From contig NZ_CABHOU010000072.1 of NCBI RefSeq assembly GCF_902168175.1, forward strand, positions 1 through 64,000: 64,000 nucleotides of DNA. Direction: 5' to 3'. A program made the translations under genes and the position numbers. Source of the DNA: an uncultured Chitinophaga sp. (lineage in GTDB: Bacteria; Bacteroidota; Bacteroidia; Chitinophagales; Chitinophagaceae). Shown here in pieces: positions 16,908 to 26,316 of this stretch (positions within the stretch are counted from its first letter, which is position 1; every line of letters begins with the position of its first letter). The notes beneath the pieces were generated by a model. That model made no database searches and had not been told where the DNA came from. It was given only the letters and a program-made list of their open reading frames with translations.

Positions 16908-19826
16908 ATGACGATTTCCCTAAATGAATATATCAGGCTAAGTAAAGCAAACAAAGCGCAACTCCGCGCAATTACAAATACAGAAGGGCCACAACTTATT
17001 ATTGCCGGTCCCGGATCTGGCAAGACGTTCACCTTAGTAGAACGAATAATTTATCTGATTTTGAATGGAATTATACCCGAAAAAATCTTTATTGCCACTT
17101 TCACTGAAAAAGCAGCCAAAGAGCTAATTACGCGGGTATCTAATCGCCTTTTAGAAATTGACCTGAAAGTAAATCTGAATGAAATGTACATTGGCACTCT
17201 TCATTCGATATTTCTAAGAATTTTAGAAGAAAACAGGGAGTTTACACGGTTACGAAGGAATTTTAGATTATTAGACAGCTTCGATCAAAAATATTTCATT
17301 TTTAGAAATATTAACTCTTATCTCAAAGTTGATAGTGCTGAAATTCTTTTGGGTGGTCATAAGGCGAACCGCTGGGATAAAGCTCAAAAGATAATTAATT
17401 ATATCAATAAGATAAGTGATGAATGTTTAGAAATTGAAGCATTAAAAAATGCAAGAGATCAAGGTATACAAGTTCTTGGTAAATTCTACGAGATATATCT
17501 GCAACAACTATCTGATGAGAATGCTTGCGATTTTAGCACTCTCCAGTCAGAGACACTTTTCCTGCTTGAAAATCAGCCGACAGTTTTAAAGAAACTTCAC
17601 CATTCCCTTCAATATTTCATGGTAGATGAATACCAAGATACAAACACCATTCAGGAAAAAATTATCCTCCTTCTATCGAATGTAAATAATAACCTTTGCG
17701 TCGTTGGTGATGACGATCAAGGACTTTATCGTTTCAGAGGTGCCACAATTAGAAATATACTAGAATTCCCGTCAAATTTCAAGTCGCAAATTTGTGAAAA
17801 AGTTATTTTAGACATAAATTATCGCTCACATCCTGACATAATAAATTTATATAATAACTGGATTGCTGAATGTGATTGGAGAGAAGGATCAAAATCATTT
17901 AGATTTGATAAAGTTATTAAACCCCGTGAGGGACTATTTTCAGAAATGCCTGCCGTTGTTAAACTGGGAAGCGAAGGTGACTGGGAGGATTATTTTAATA
18001 ATGTTTATAAGTTTATCGACGCTTTGAAAAAGTCTGGTGGCCTATCTAACTATAACCAAATTGCTTTTTTATTTAAATCAGTAAAAAATGACAACGTAAT
18101 TGCCCTTGCTCAATATCTGGAAGAAAGAGGTATACCAGTTTTCTCTCCGAGGTCTGCGCTTTTTTTTGAACGTACTGAAATACAACTGCTGCTTGGGGCA
18201 ATCATTTTTATCTTTCCAAACCTCTTTGAAGACCTCAAGTGGAATGAAGAAGCGAATCTCTCCATTTGGGACACTTACCTCTCTTACAAAAACCGATTTG
18301 CAAATGAGATTAGAAAAGATTTAAAAAAGCACGAGCCGCTTTTGAAGTACTGCCAAAAAAAGGCCAAAGAACATTTAACTCTTTCCAAGAGCACCAACTA
18401 TGGCTTTTCTGGTCTGCTATATCAACTGCTCGAATTTCCCATGTTCGCTGATAGTCTTCAGACTGGTTTGAGTAATGATAAGACAAGCCTCAGAGCCGCT
18501 TACAATATTGCTATGCTATCAAAATTGTTGTACAAATTCGAGTATTTGTATAACTTAAATACACTGGGACCCGAAAATCTTCAAAAAAGCCTTCAAAATT
18601 TATTTAACCAATTCCTTCGCTTTATTATAGAAGGAGGAATAGAAGAGTATGAAGACTTTGATGAATTTGCTCCTTCTGATTGCGTATCATTCATGACTAT
18701 TCATCAATCAAAAGGATTAGAATTTCCGATAGCAATAGTGGGATCTCTGAATCTCAGCCCGAGGAAACAATACGATAAGACAGATGAAATATTGCAAAAT
18801 GAATTTTACAAGAAGGCCCCGTTTGAACCGCTAGAACGCACAAAGGATTTCGATTTTTATCGTCTTTTTTATACAGCATTCTCCAGACCACAAAACTTGC
18901 TAGTCCTCACAGCGAAAGAGAAGAATGGCCAAGGTAAAAATCCATCCAAATATTTCGAAAAGATATACTCGTCTTTGTCATCATGGAATACTAAGCAATT
19001 TGATGGCTCGAAATTATCATTAGAAACTGTTAAATCTGCAAATATTAGACATGAGTATTCTTTTACCTCTCATATCCTTCTGTTTGAAAATTGCCCACTT
19101 CAATATAAATTTTATAAAGAACTTGAATTTGTGGAAGTAAGAACTGGCGGCGTACTGGGAGGTAGCTTACTTCACCAAACAATCGAAGACATTCATAAGG
19201 CAGTTTTGCGTAATCAAGAAGACACTCTGACAGATGAAAATATAACGGACTGGTATAATAACAACTATATTTTACTATCAAAACAACAGCGATCATATCT
19301 ACAACAAGGGCAGTTAGCTGCACTCTTGCATCAGGTTCTTAGATATAGAGATAGGAATCAACATCAATGGGATAGGATTAAGGAAGCCGAGGTAGACGTG
19401 TCACTAGTAAAGGACAGCTACATAATCAAAGGCACTATAGATCTTATTAAAGGGGACAACAATACGGTAGAGCTAATTGATTTTAAATCGGGGAACAAAC
19501 CTGATGTGAACACTAATGACCCTAAAGACAAGCAGCGGCTAAACCAGTACCAGCGACAATTAGAAGTTTACGCCTACTTAGTCGAAGAAAGAACTGGGTA
19601 TAGGGTTTCGAAAATGCATTTATATTACCCGAAAGAGGATGAAGGAAGCCCTTACATCACTTTTTCTTATGAATCATCGAGAATTAATCAAACAATAGCT
19701 AATTTTGACGGAGTCGTTAATAAAATTGAAAGGAAAGATTTTGACATGGCTAACGTTAGAAAATCAGAGAAGCAATGTGGAGACTGCGATATGAGATATC
19801 ATTGTAATCCTAAACAATACCAGTAA
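16908..19826 (+). CDS. UvrD/Rep-family helicase with C-terminal Cas4/AddB-like Fe-S nuclease
   Basis: A 972-residue superfamily 1A helicase fused to a RecB-family nuclease. Helicase motifs are Q motif (NKAQLRAI), Walker A AGPGSGKT (33-40), motif Ia TFTEKAAKEL and motif II VDEYQDT (239-245). GDDDQGLYRFRGA (267-279), motif IV region DINYRSHPDI and motif V TIHQSKGLEF then VI FYTAFSRPQNLLVL complete the set. The C-terminal nuclease has IKGTIDLI and VELIDFKSG (D and D-x-K), QLEVYAYL, and an iron-sulfur set: one Cys in LFENCPLQYKF plus C957-x2-C960-x5-C966. This combination resembles AddB/Cas4 end-processing nucleases. It is the first gene of a three-gene operon, 8 bp before the methyltransferase gene. 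Very AT-rich. Confidence 0.9.
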   Translation: MTISLNEYIRLSKANKAQLRAITNTEGPQLIIAGPGSGKTFTLVERIIYLILNGIIPEKIFIATFTEKAAKELITRVSNRLLEIDLKVNLNEMYIGTLHSIFLRILEENREFTRLRRNFRLLDSFDQKYFIFRNINSYLKVDSAEILLGGHKANRWDKAQKIINYINKISDECLEIEALKNARDQGIQVLGKFYEIYLQQLSDENACDFSTLQSETLFLLENQPTVLKKLHHSLQYFMVDEYQDTNTIQEKIILLLSNVNNNLCVVGDDDQGLYRFRGATIRNILEFPSNFKSQICEKVILDINYRSHPDIINLYNNWIAECDWREGSKSFRFDKVIKPREGLFSEMPAVVKLGSEGDWEDYFNNVYKFIDALKKSGGLSNYNQIAFLFKSVKNDNVIALAQYLEERGIPVFSPRSALFFERTEIQLLLGAIIFIFPNLFEDLKWNEEANLSIWDTYLSYKNRFANEIRKDLKKHEPLLKYCQKKAKEHLTLSKSTNYGFSGLLYQLLEFPMFADSLQTGLSNDKTSLRAAYNIAMLSKLLYKFEYLYNLNTLGPENLQKSLQNLFNQFLRFIIEGGIEEYEDFDEFAPSDCVSFMTIHQSKGLEFPIAIVGSLNLSPRKQYDKTDEILQNEFYKKAPFEPLERTKDFDFYRLFYTAFSRPQNLLVLTAKEKNGQGKNPSKYFEKIYSSLSSWNTKQFDGSKLSLETVKSANIRHEYSFTSHILLFENCPLQYKFYKELEFVEVRTGGVLGGSLLHQTIEDIHKAVLRNQEDTLTDENITDWYNNNYILLSKQQRSYLQQGQLAALLHQVLRYRDRNQHQWDRIKEAEVDVSLVKDSYIIKGTIDLIKGDNNTVELIDFKSGNKPDVNTNDPKDKQRLNQYQRQLEVYAYLVEERTGYRVSKMHLYYPKEDEGSPYITFSYESSRINQTIANFDGVVNKIERKDFDMANVRKSEKQCGDCDMRYHCNPKQYQ

Positions 19827-19834
19827 AATTAAAT

Positions 19835-21805
19835 ATGGCAAAGCAAGAATCGCTAGGCTTGAAAGTCGAGCAAAAAGTAGAGTCTATAGAAGAATATAAG
19901 TTCGAGCCCATCAAAGGTTATCCAATGCTACATTGGAAAGGTAAAAGGCCATTTACTTCAACTCAATATTATCCAGCACAACTAAAAGAACAACATGGGC
20001 AAGAGCTCGATGGATGGATAAACAAGATTTTCTGGGGCGACAATCTTCAGGTAATGAGTCATCTTTTAAAGATGTACAGGGGGCAGGTAGATTTAATATA
20101 TATCGACCCTCCCTTTGATAGTAAGGCCGACTATAAGAAGAATATAACACTCAAAGGAAAAAATATAAGTAATGATCACTCCACCTTTGAAGAAAAGCAA
20201 TATACTGATATATGGTCAAACGATGACTATCTGCAGTTTATGTATGAAAGGATCATTCTTTTGAGAGAATTACTTTCGGAAAAAGGCTCTCTTTTTCTAC
20301 ACTGTGATTGGCATAAAAGCCATCTTCTAAGAATGATATTAGAAGAGGTTTTTGGCGCCTCAAATTTCGTAAATGAAATTATTTGGAAAAGAAAATCAGC
20401 GACATCTTATGCAGGTAAACAACTCGGGATTGCAAATGACACTATTTTCTGGATGGTAAAATCTAATAATTATACATACAACCCAATTTATTCTCTTGAT
20501 GATGAAACTACGAAAAAATACATAAAAGAACGATACACTTTAAAAACACCAGCAGGTAGAGTATATAAGTTAGATAATTTAGGGAACCCAGAATATCGTC
20601 CAAATTTGATATATGAATACAAGGGCTGCAAGCCACCGCCAAATGGCTGGGCTGTTTCACTAGAACGAATGAAAAAAATGGACGCGGAAGAGCGTCTAGA
20701 ATTTCCCAAGAAAGAAGGTGGAAGGCTGCAAAGAAGGCAGTACTTGGATGAATATCGGGGTCAAATAATTCAAAATATTTGGGCAGATATTTTTCAAGTA
20801 AATTCCCAAGCCAAAGAAAGAACGGATTATCCAACCCAGAAACCTGAAACATTATTAGAAAGAATTATAAAAATAAGTTCCAATCCTGGAGATCTGGTTC
20901 TTGACTGTTTTATGGGATCAGGAACAACACAAGTTTCTGCTCTGAAAATGGGACGAAGATTCCTTGGAGCTGATATAAATTTGGCATCTATTCAAACGAC
21001 ATCCAAAAGGTTAATTAATACTTCAAAAGACATAAATGAAAAGGCGCCCGAGATAATGTTCGAGTCAGAAAATTCGGAAGGAGAAGGCTTGATGAAAGTT
21101 GATAAATTTTACACTGGATTTCAGGTATACAATGTAAATCATTATGATGTATTTAGAAATCCTTTACAAGCTAAAGAGCTTCTTATTAAAGCGCTTGAAA
21201 TTCAACCTCTTCCCAACAACGCCTTGTATGACGGGGAAAAAGACGGCAGAATGGTAAAAATAATGCCGATTAATCGGATAGCAACCCGTGCTGATTTAAA
21301 TGAATTAATAACTGGATTTGATTATAAGGTTTTTGAAAAGAGGAATGAAGTAAGTCCTGGGAAGGCAGTCGAGCATTTGCAGTTAGTTTGCATGGGACAT
21401 GAGCCAGACCTGGCCGCCATTCTTCAAAAACAAATGCCATACAAATTGGATATAGAAGTAGTTGATATACTCAGAGATAAATCCAATCTTGAGTTTAAAA
21501 GAGACTCTGAAGCAGACTTCAAAATAAAAGATGGGGATCTTATAATTGAACAGTTCTATCCAATGAACTTGCTTCAAAAACTTTCACTCATGAAAGAAAA
21601 TGTAGAAGATTGGAAAGAACTAACTGAATCGGTAATGATTGATTTCAACTACGACGGAGCTATTTTTGAACCACAGGAAGTAGATGTTCCTCCAAAGGAT
21701 GAAGTAGTAAAGGGAGTTTACAAAATCCCCGAAAACGCTGGAACTATAAGAGTCAAAATAACAGATTTGCTGAGTGAGTCTCTTGAAATTGACGTTAATA
21801 TATAG
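19835..21805 (+). CDS. Type III-like site-specific DNA adenine methyltransferase (Mod)
   Basis: A 656-residue beta-class N6-adenine methyltransferase. Catalytic motif IV is IDPPF (91-94 for DPPF) and comes before the SAM-binding motif DCFMGSGTT (359-365), which is the order of type III Mod subunits. The target-recognition region lies between (about 180-320). TDYPTQKPETLLERII precedes motif I as usual. The C-terminal about 270 residues are an extra domain, probably for contact with Res. It would methylate one strand of an asymmetric site to protect host DNA. It lies 8 bp after the helicase-nuclease and 132 bp before the Res gene. Its recognition sequence cannot be read from here. Confidence 0.9.
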   Translation: MAKQESLGLKVEQKVESIEEYKFEPIKGYPMLHWKGKRPFTSTQYYPAQLKEQHGQELDGWINKIFWGDNLQVMSHLLKMYRGQVDLIYIDPPFDSKADYKKNITLKGKNISNDHSTFEEKQYTDIWSNDDYLQFMYERIILLRELLSEKGSLFLHCDWHKSHLLRMILEEVFGASNFVNEIIWKRKSATSYAGKQLGIANDTIFWMVKSNNYTYNPIYSLDDETTKKYIKERYTLKTPAGRVYKLDNLGNPEYRPNLIYEYKGCKPPPNGWAVSLERMKKMDAEERLEFPKKEGGRLQRRQYLDEYRGQIIQNIWADIFQVNSQAKERTDYPTQKPETLLERIIKISSNPGDLVLDCFMGSGTTQVSALKMGRRFLGADINLASIQTTSKRLINTSKDINEKAPEIMFESENSEGEGLMKVDKFYTGFQVYNVNHYDVFRNPLQAKELLIKALEIQPLPNNALYDGEKDGRMVKIMPINRIATRADLNELITGFDYKVFEKRNEVSPGKAVEHLQLVCMGHEPDLAAILQKQMPYKLDIEVVDILRDKSNLEFKRDSEADFKIKDGDLIIEQFYPMNLLQKLSLMKENVEDWKELTESVMIDFNYDGAIFEPQEVDVPPKDEVVKGVYKIPENAGTIRVKITDLLSESLEIDVNI

Positions 21806-21856
21806 CAATTACTATTTAACAACAAATAGAATTGTACTTATATTTTAGGACGATGA

Positions 21857-21886
21857 CGATTTGCCCACGCTATGCAGGCAAAATCG
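21857..21886 (+). promoter_or_regulatory. Inverted repeat in the Mod-Res spacer
   Basis: CGATTTGCC and GGCAAAATCG pair around an 11-base loop with one bulged base, in the 132-bp gap between Mod and Res. It could be an attenuator, a processing site, or an operator that limits Res expression. A 10-codon frame (MRNLIYTIND) also ends 4 bases before the Res start. Confidence 0.35.
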
Positions 21887-21937
21887 AAATAACTATAAAA
21901 TATGAGAAATCTTATCTACACAATCAATGATTGATAA

Positions 21938-24574
21938 ATGGCTCAAAAGAACAAGAACGATATAGAATTCCCCTTCTATGTATACCTGAAAGTATTTTAC
22001 GATCAGGAACGGAAAAAAATTCTTTCATCCTATAACACCCTTACTAGAAAATTTTTAAGCTTCAATGACCCCGAGTCTTCGACAGCGTTTCTTAGAAAGC
22101 CGCAATTTGAAGCACTGGAAATTTATATATTTCTTAAAGAATTTTGTGAAAACAAACATTTGCATACCGTATTTGAAGAATGGTACTATAAAACTGGCAA
22201 ATTTGAAAATAGATCAGACGCTGGCATCACAAGATTCGGACAAACAACACTTTTTGGTCCTCTAGAAACTAAAGACTCTGATGAAAAGAGAGCCTTCAAA
22301 GCCGTATTCGAACAAATAAAAATGTTCGAACAAATTTATCCCAATTTTATCTTTGCACTTACCATGGGGCTAGGTAAAACTGTACTAATGGCAACTTCGA
22401 TTTTTTATGAGTTCTTGTTAGCTAATAAGTACCCGAAATCCGAAAGATATTGTCATAATGCCCTAGTGTTCGCTCCCGACAAAACAGTACTTCAGTCACT
22501 TAAAGAGATCCAAACATTTGATAAATCGAAAGTCGTACCACCTGAATATATTAATTGGCTTGAAACGAATCTTAAGTTTTATTTCCTTGATGAAAGCGGG
22601 GACGCGCTCAATGCAATAGAGCAATCCAAATTCAACATTATCATCTCAAATTCCCAGAAGATTATACTTAAAAAGCAACATAAGGAGAAGACGGCCTCGG
22701 AGGAACTGTTTGAAGATCATTCTAAGTCCTATAAGGCAAAAAGCCTCAATAAGGATTTTGAAGATTTGTATGGCTTTGATATTGATACGGATCAGGATCT
22801 GATAACGAATCAACGTTTCGCCAAGCTTACACGAATGAGGCAGTTGGGAATTTATGTTGACGAAGCTCATCATGTATTTGGCAATCAGTTGGCGATGGAT
22901 TTTGGCTTAAAAAAATCTTCAACGAGCTTGAGAGTTACAATCAATGAGTTAGCTGAGAATCTAAAGGAGGCAGGAACTTTTGTTGTAGGCTGCTACAACT
23001 ATACCGGTACGCCTTACGTAGGTAGCAGATTACTACCTGAAGTAGTGTATGCATATGGACTAAAAGATGCTATAGACAATAAGTATTTAAAGAAAGTTAG
23101 TATAAGCGGATTTACAAATATAAAGGATCAAACTAACGCCTTTGTACGTACTGCGATTAGCGAATTTTGGAATACTTTCGACGGTTATAAATATGAGGGA
23201 TGCTTGCCCAAAATGGTTTTCTTTGCATCTACAATTGATGAGTTAGAAAAAGAGCTTCGTCCTGCTGTTGAAGACATATTAAGTGAACTACGTATACCTA
23301 CTAATAAGATACTTGTTAATGTGGGTGATCCAAAGCTGACATCAAATGATGAACTCAGAGAATTCAAAAACTTAGATAGTCCAATTTCCGAAAAGCAGTT
23401 TATCCTACTAGTTAATAAAGGCAAAGAAGGGTGGAATTGCCGTTCTCTTTTCGGTGTTGCACTTCATCGTCAACCCAAATCAAAAATCTTTGTTCTGCAA
23501 GCAACGATGCGCTGTTTACGGCAGATCGGTGACGAGCAGGAAACCGGACTTGTTTTTCTTTCTGATGAAAATGTTAAAATCTTAAACGATGAACTGGAGG
23601 AAAATTTCAAGTTATCAGTCGATGATCTTAATAACGCTGGAGCTATATCTCAGTTAGTAGAGGTTAGGCTTGTACCACCTCCTGTTAAAGTGAAGCTCAA
23701 GAAGATAACCAAATTACATCAACTCTTGCCTAAAAAATTGACAGAACAAATAAATCTTCAGTTAAAAGACATTGACACTGACAAATACAAGATTATCAGA
23801 TCGGAAAGAAAGATAACAGATCTTTCCAAAAAGATCGGACATGAAAAGGACTTCTCTCATATTAAAGAACGGAGAGATTACTCAATTTTAACTCTCGTCG
23901 CTGAAATTTCAAGATATTTAAATGAATCCCCAGTTCGAATTAAATCTATTCTTCAAACTACTGTTGAAGGTATTGACGTATTGCTAGACACTGTAAATTC
24001 ATACAATGAAATTCTCTACGACTGGGTTGTTCCCAAATTATTTACTGAGCTTTATACTATTAAAGAGTTTACGGACACAGAAGAAATTGAAATAGAACTA
24101 GTAAAGAAGCCTAAAGAAGGAGATTGTTATAGAGTAAATACGAAGAACAAGGAACTAATTGCCAGTGTCTACTCAGAGACGTTTCTAAAATATAAGGGTA
24201 AATCTTTCCATCTTGACAATTATTGCTTTGACAGCATACCCGAAAGTAAAATGTTCGAGACGTTGCTCGAAGACGAAAGAATAGAAAAGGTGTGGTTCAC
24301 AGGGATGCTTACTCATGGGCAATCCGATTTCGTTATCAATTATATCGATCCAGAATCTCATACAGTTAGAGGGTATTACCCTGATTTCCTGTTAAAGTTA
24401 AAGGCTTCTAACGGAATTGATGAGTATGTTATTCTTGAAGTGAAAGGGGATAATAAGATTGATGATGCAATTGTCAAGGCGAAATCGGAGTATGCTAGCC
24501 AAATAGCTGGAGCGAGTGGAATGTCTTACAAGTTAATAAAAGGTAGTGATGCATTGGCAGGTTTAAGTATTTGA
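21938..24574 (+). CDS. Type III-like restriction subunit: SF2 helicase with C-terminal PD-(D/E)xK nuclease (Res)
   Basis: An 878-residue DEAD/DEAH-type translocase. Walker A is MGLGKT (143-148), motif II VDEAHH (307-312), motif III YTGTPYV, and the second RecA domain includes NKGKEGWNCRSLFGVAL and QATMRCLRQIG. Near the C-terminus YYPDFLL (Asp 816) and VILEVKG (Glu 834, Lys 836) form the PD-ExK endonuclease seen in type III Res. With the upstream Mod it would give ATP-dependent restriction of unmodified DNA. The helicase-nuclease in front is not part of classical type III systems. The start at 21938 overlaps nothing and follows TGATAA directly. Confidence 0.9.
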   Translation: MAQKNKNDIEFPFYVYLKVFYDQERKKILSSYNTLTRKFLSFNDPESSTAFLRKPQFEALEIYIFLKEFCENKHLHTVFEEWYYKTGKFENRSDAGITRFGQTTLFGPLETKDSDEKRAFKAVFEQIKMFEQIYPNFIFALTMGLGKTVLMATSIFYEFLLANKYPKSERYCHNALVFAPDKTVLQSLKEIQTFDKSKVVPPEYINWLETNLKFYFLDESGDALNAIEQSKFNIIISNSQKIILKKQHKEKTASEELFEDHSKSYKAKSLNKDFEDLYGFDIDTDQDLITNQRFAKLTRMRQLGIYVDEAHHVFGNQLAMDFGLKKSSTSLRVTINELAENLKEAGTFVVGCYNYTGTPYVGSRLLPEVVYAYGLKDAIDNKYLKKVSISGFTNIKDQTNAFVRTAISEFWNTFDGYKYEGCLPKMVFFASTIDELEKELRPAVEDILSELRIPTNKILVNVGDPKLTSNDELREFKNLDSPISEKQFILLVNKGKEGWNCRSLFGVALHRQPKSKIFVLQATMRCLRQIGDEQETGLVFLSDENVKILNDELEENFKLSVDDLNNAGAISQLVEVRLVPPPVKVKLKKITKLHQLLPKKLTEQINLQLKDIDTDKYKIIRSERKITDLSKKIGHEKDFSHIKERRDYSILTLVAEISRYLNESPVRIKSILQTTVEGIDVLLDTVNSYNEILYDWVVPKLFTELYTIKEFTDTEEIEIELVKKPKEGDCYRVNTKNKELIASVYSETFLKYKGKSFHLDNYCFDSIPESKMFETLLEDERIEKVWFTGMLTHGQSDFVINYIDPESHTVRGYYPDFLLKLKASNGIDEYVILEVKGDNKIDDAIVKAKSEYASQIAGASGMSYKLIKGSDALAGLSI

Positions 24575-24853
24575 AAAACTTATTAATTGATGAATTGACC
24601 AAAGGCTTTATGAATCTCAAATATTAGGGCCGCTTACTAGATTGGAAAAACTTATTTTCCGCGTTGACGATGACGGTTTATGTCAGATTTTATTGATCCT
24701 CTCGGGGTAATATAATGCCAGATGATAAAATCACCACTTAAGGAAGATTAACCTAATGATGAATCACAACTTTATTTTTATTAAGGATGAAAAGGTTCCA
24801 ATAAAAAACAAACATCATTTATCGAAAAACAGTCAATTGATTGACAATAAGGA

Positions 24854-26305
24854 TTATGCAGCTAGGGGTGACTCCCATAGCTGCATTTCTCCTCCCTGGT
24901 TGTAGCGCCCCATCTGAACTACTTTTCCTGGCTCCGGCAACGTGACTACCGAATCCACATCGTGCTGGAATGTGTTGTCACCGCGGAATTTTCCTGCTTT
25001 TGTAGACTGAAAAATAAAAATGAATGCTTTGCCCTGGTTATTCTCCCTCAATAATCGCAAATCGGCTGGCGAAAACCCTAAACTATTAACACTATCCAGG
25101 ACAACAAAATCATACCCATCAATGGTTGAAGGCAAATCATCCGCAATATAAAGGCGAGGGTGCTTTACCCGCAAAAATTTATCTTGAAGCGTTTTGCCAA
25201 ATTTCTCCTCCTTCGCCACGAAAAGAACACACCCATGATTGTGTGCGAGATAACCGGCAAATTCGCAGGCGAATGTCGATTTTCCATATTTAGGTAAGGC
25301 GGAAATCATCATGCTAAAATTTGGTGAAGGATCGCCTATCAAGTCACGGTACTTACCTGTAAATCCCAACGTTTCAAAGTGGACACCAGAAAAATCCATG
25401 CTACTCATAATTGGCGAAGTAGTAGCCGGCATTTCACAGTTACATCCGTCAAGCACTCCCTGTAAACCATTTAGCTCGGCATCATCAATATTAAGTACGT
25501 TCTTCGAACCGGCAGCAAGGTATCGGCGCAGGTTCTTCTGAATTTGATGAATGTTACTGTAGTATGGGGACTTATCAGTAATAATACCGCGCTCTATTGA
25601 TTTGTCTATCGCGGCAAGCAAGCTCTTTGCTTTTTCATGCACACCTGTTTTTCCGTGCAGTCCGATGTATCTCTTTATCAACTGCACCTCTGGCATTATA
25701 TCTTCTTGTCCCACACTGGCCTGTAAATTTTTTAGCATGTCATCGCTAATAACGATCGTACCGCTATCGGGCATGGTATTCACGGCCTTTATAAGCGTGT
25801 CTTGGATATAAAGAATCTGCGCTGCATACGGAGAGGTTTTACGAATCTTCTTTTCCAGCATGGCTTTTTGTAAAGCATTGAGAAATCGCAATACCTGGTC
25901 GCGCTCCTTATCCGTATTATGGAGTTTCAAGAAGCGTTTTATAAATTGGAGTTCCGGTCGAATAATTTCAACCGGAGCCGGCGTTACGGGCTTCGGCGTG
26001 TTTGCGTACTGACTTAACCTAACAGGGCCATTCGGCTTATTAGCCTTGGCGGCTGCTTTTCGTGTGCGCATTGGTGCGGATGCTTCAACTCCAGGCGGCT
26101 GCTTATCAAGTAACAAGGCCGCCAGTGCCAGGAAGTACAGACGCACAGTTTCGGCAATTTCTGGTTCCTCATCATAATCTCGCCAGTCTGTTCCGCCAGA
26201 CGTTAGTTCTTTTACGTACTCATGTCCTTCCTGAATGTTTTTAGGCATTTCGGAAAAGTTAAGGCCGGCGGCTACTTCAAAATAGTTTTCGGGAGTAATA
26301 TTCAT
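24854..26305 (-). CDS. RecA-like P-loop ATPase of mobile-element type, with internal repeat
   Basis: A 483-residue protein. The C-terminal about 160 residues are a RecA/DnaB-like ATPase: Walker A SALPKYGKST (335-344), Walker B YDFVVLDSVNSLG, then FIFIFQSTKAGKFRG as a sensor/motif 3 region. The N-terminal part holds two copies of a 58-residue helical repeat at 118-175 (ELQFIKRFLKLHN...YAAQILYIQDTLIKAV) and 206-263 (EVQLIKRYIGLHG...YYSNIHQIQKNLRRYL). Proteins like this pair with strawberry-notch helicases on Bacteroidota mobile elements. It is 11 bp downstream of the truncated helicase gene, so the two form one operon. Base composition is less AT-rich than the restriction operon. Confidence 0.75.
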   Translation of the reverse strand: MNITPENYFEVAAGLNFSEMPKNIQEGHEYVKELTSGGTDWRDYDEEPEIAETVRLYFLALAALLLDKQPPGVEASAPMRTRKAAAKANKPNGPVRLSQYANTPKPVTPAPVEIIRPELQFIKRFLKLHNTDKERDQVLRFLNALQKAMLEKKIRKTSPYAAQILYIQDTLIKAVNTMPDSGTIVISDDMLKNLQASVGQEDIMPEVQLIKRYIGLHGKTGVHEKAKSLLAAIDKSIERGIITDKSPYYSNIHQIQKNLRRYLAAGSKNVLNIDDAELNGLQGVLDGCNCEMPATTSPIMSSMDFSGVHFETLGFTGKYRDLIGDPSPNFSMMISALPKYGKSTFACEFAGYLAHNHGCVLFVAKEEKFGKTLQDKFLRVKHPRLYIADDLPSTIDGYDFVVLDSVNSLGFSPADLRLLRENNQGKAFIFIFQSTKAGKFRGDNTFQHDVDSVVTLPEPGKVVQMGRYNQGGEMQLWESPLAA

Positions 26306-26316
26306 AGGAGTATTTT

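Noticed and set aside
19835-24574. BREX or DISARM assignment of the restriction operon
   Set aside because: No PglZ, BrxC, BrxL, DrmA/DrmB or PLD-type gene is present; the Mod/Res architecture fits type III best.
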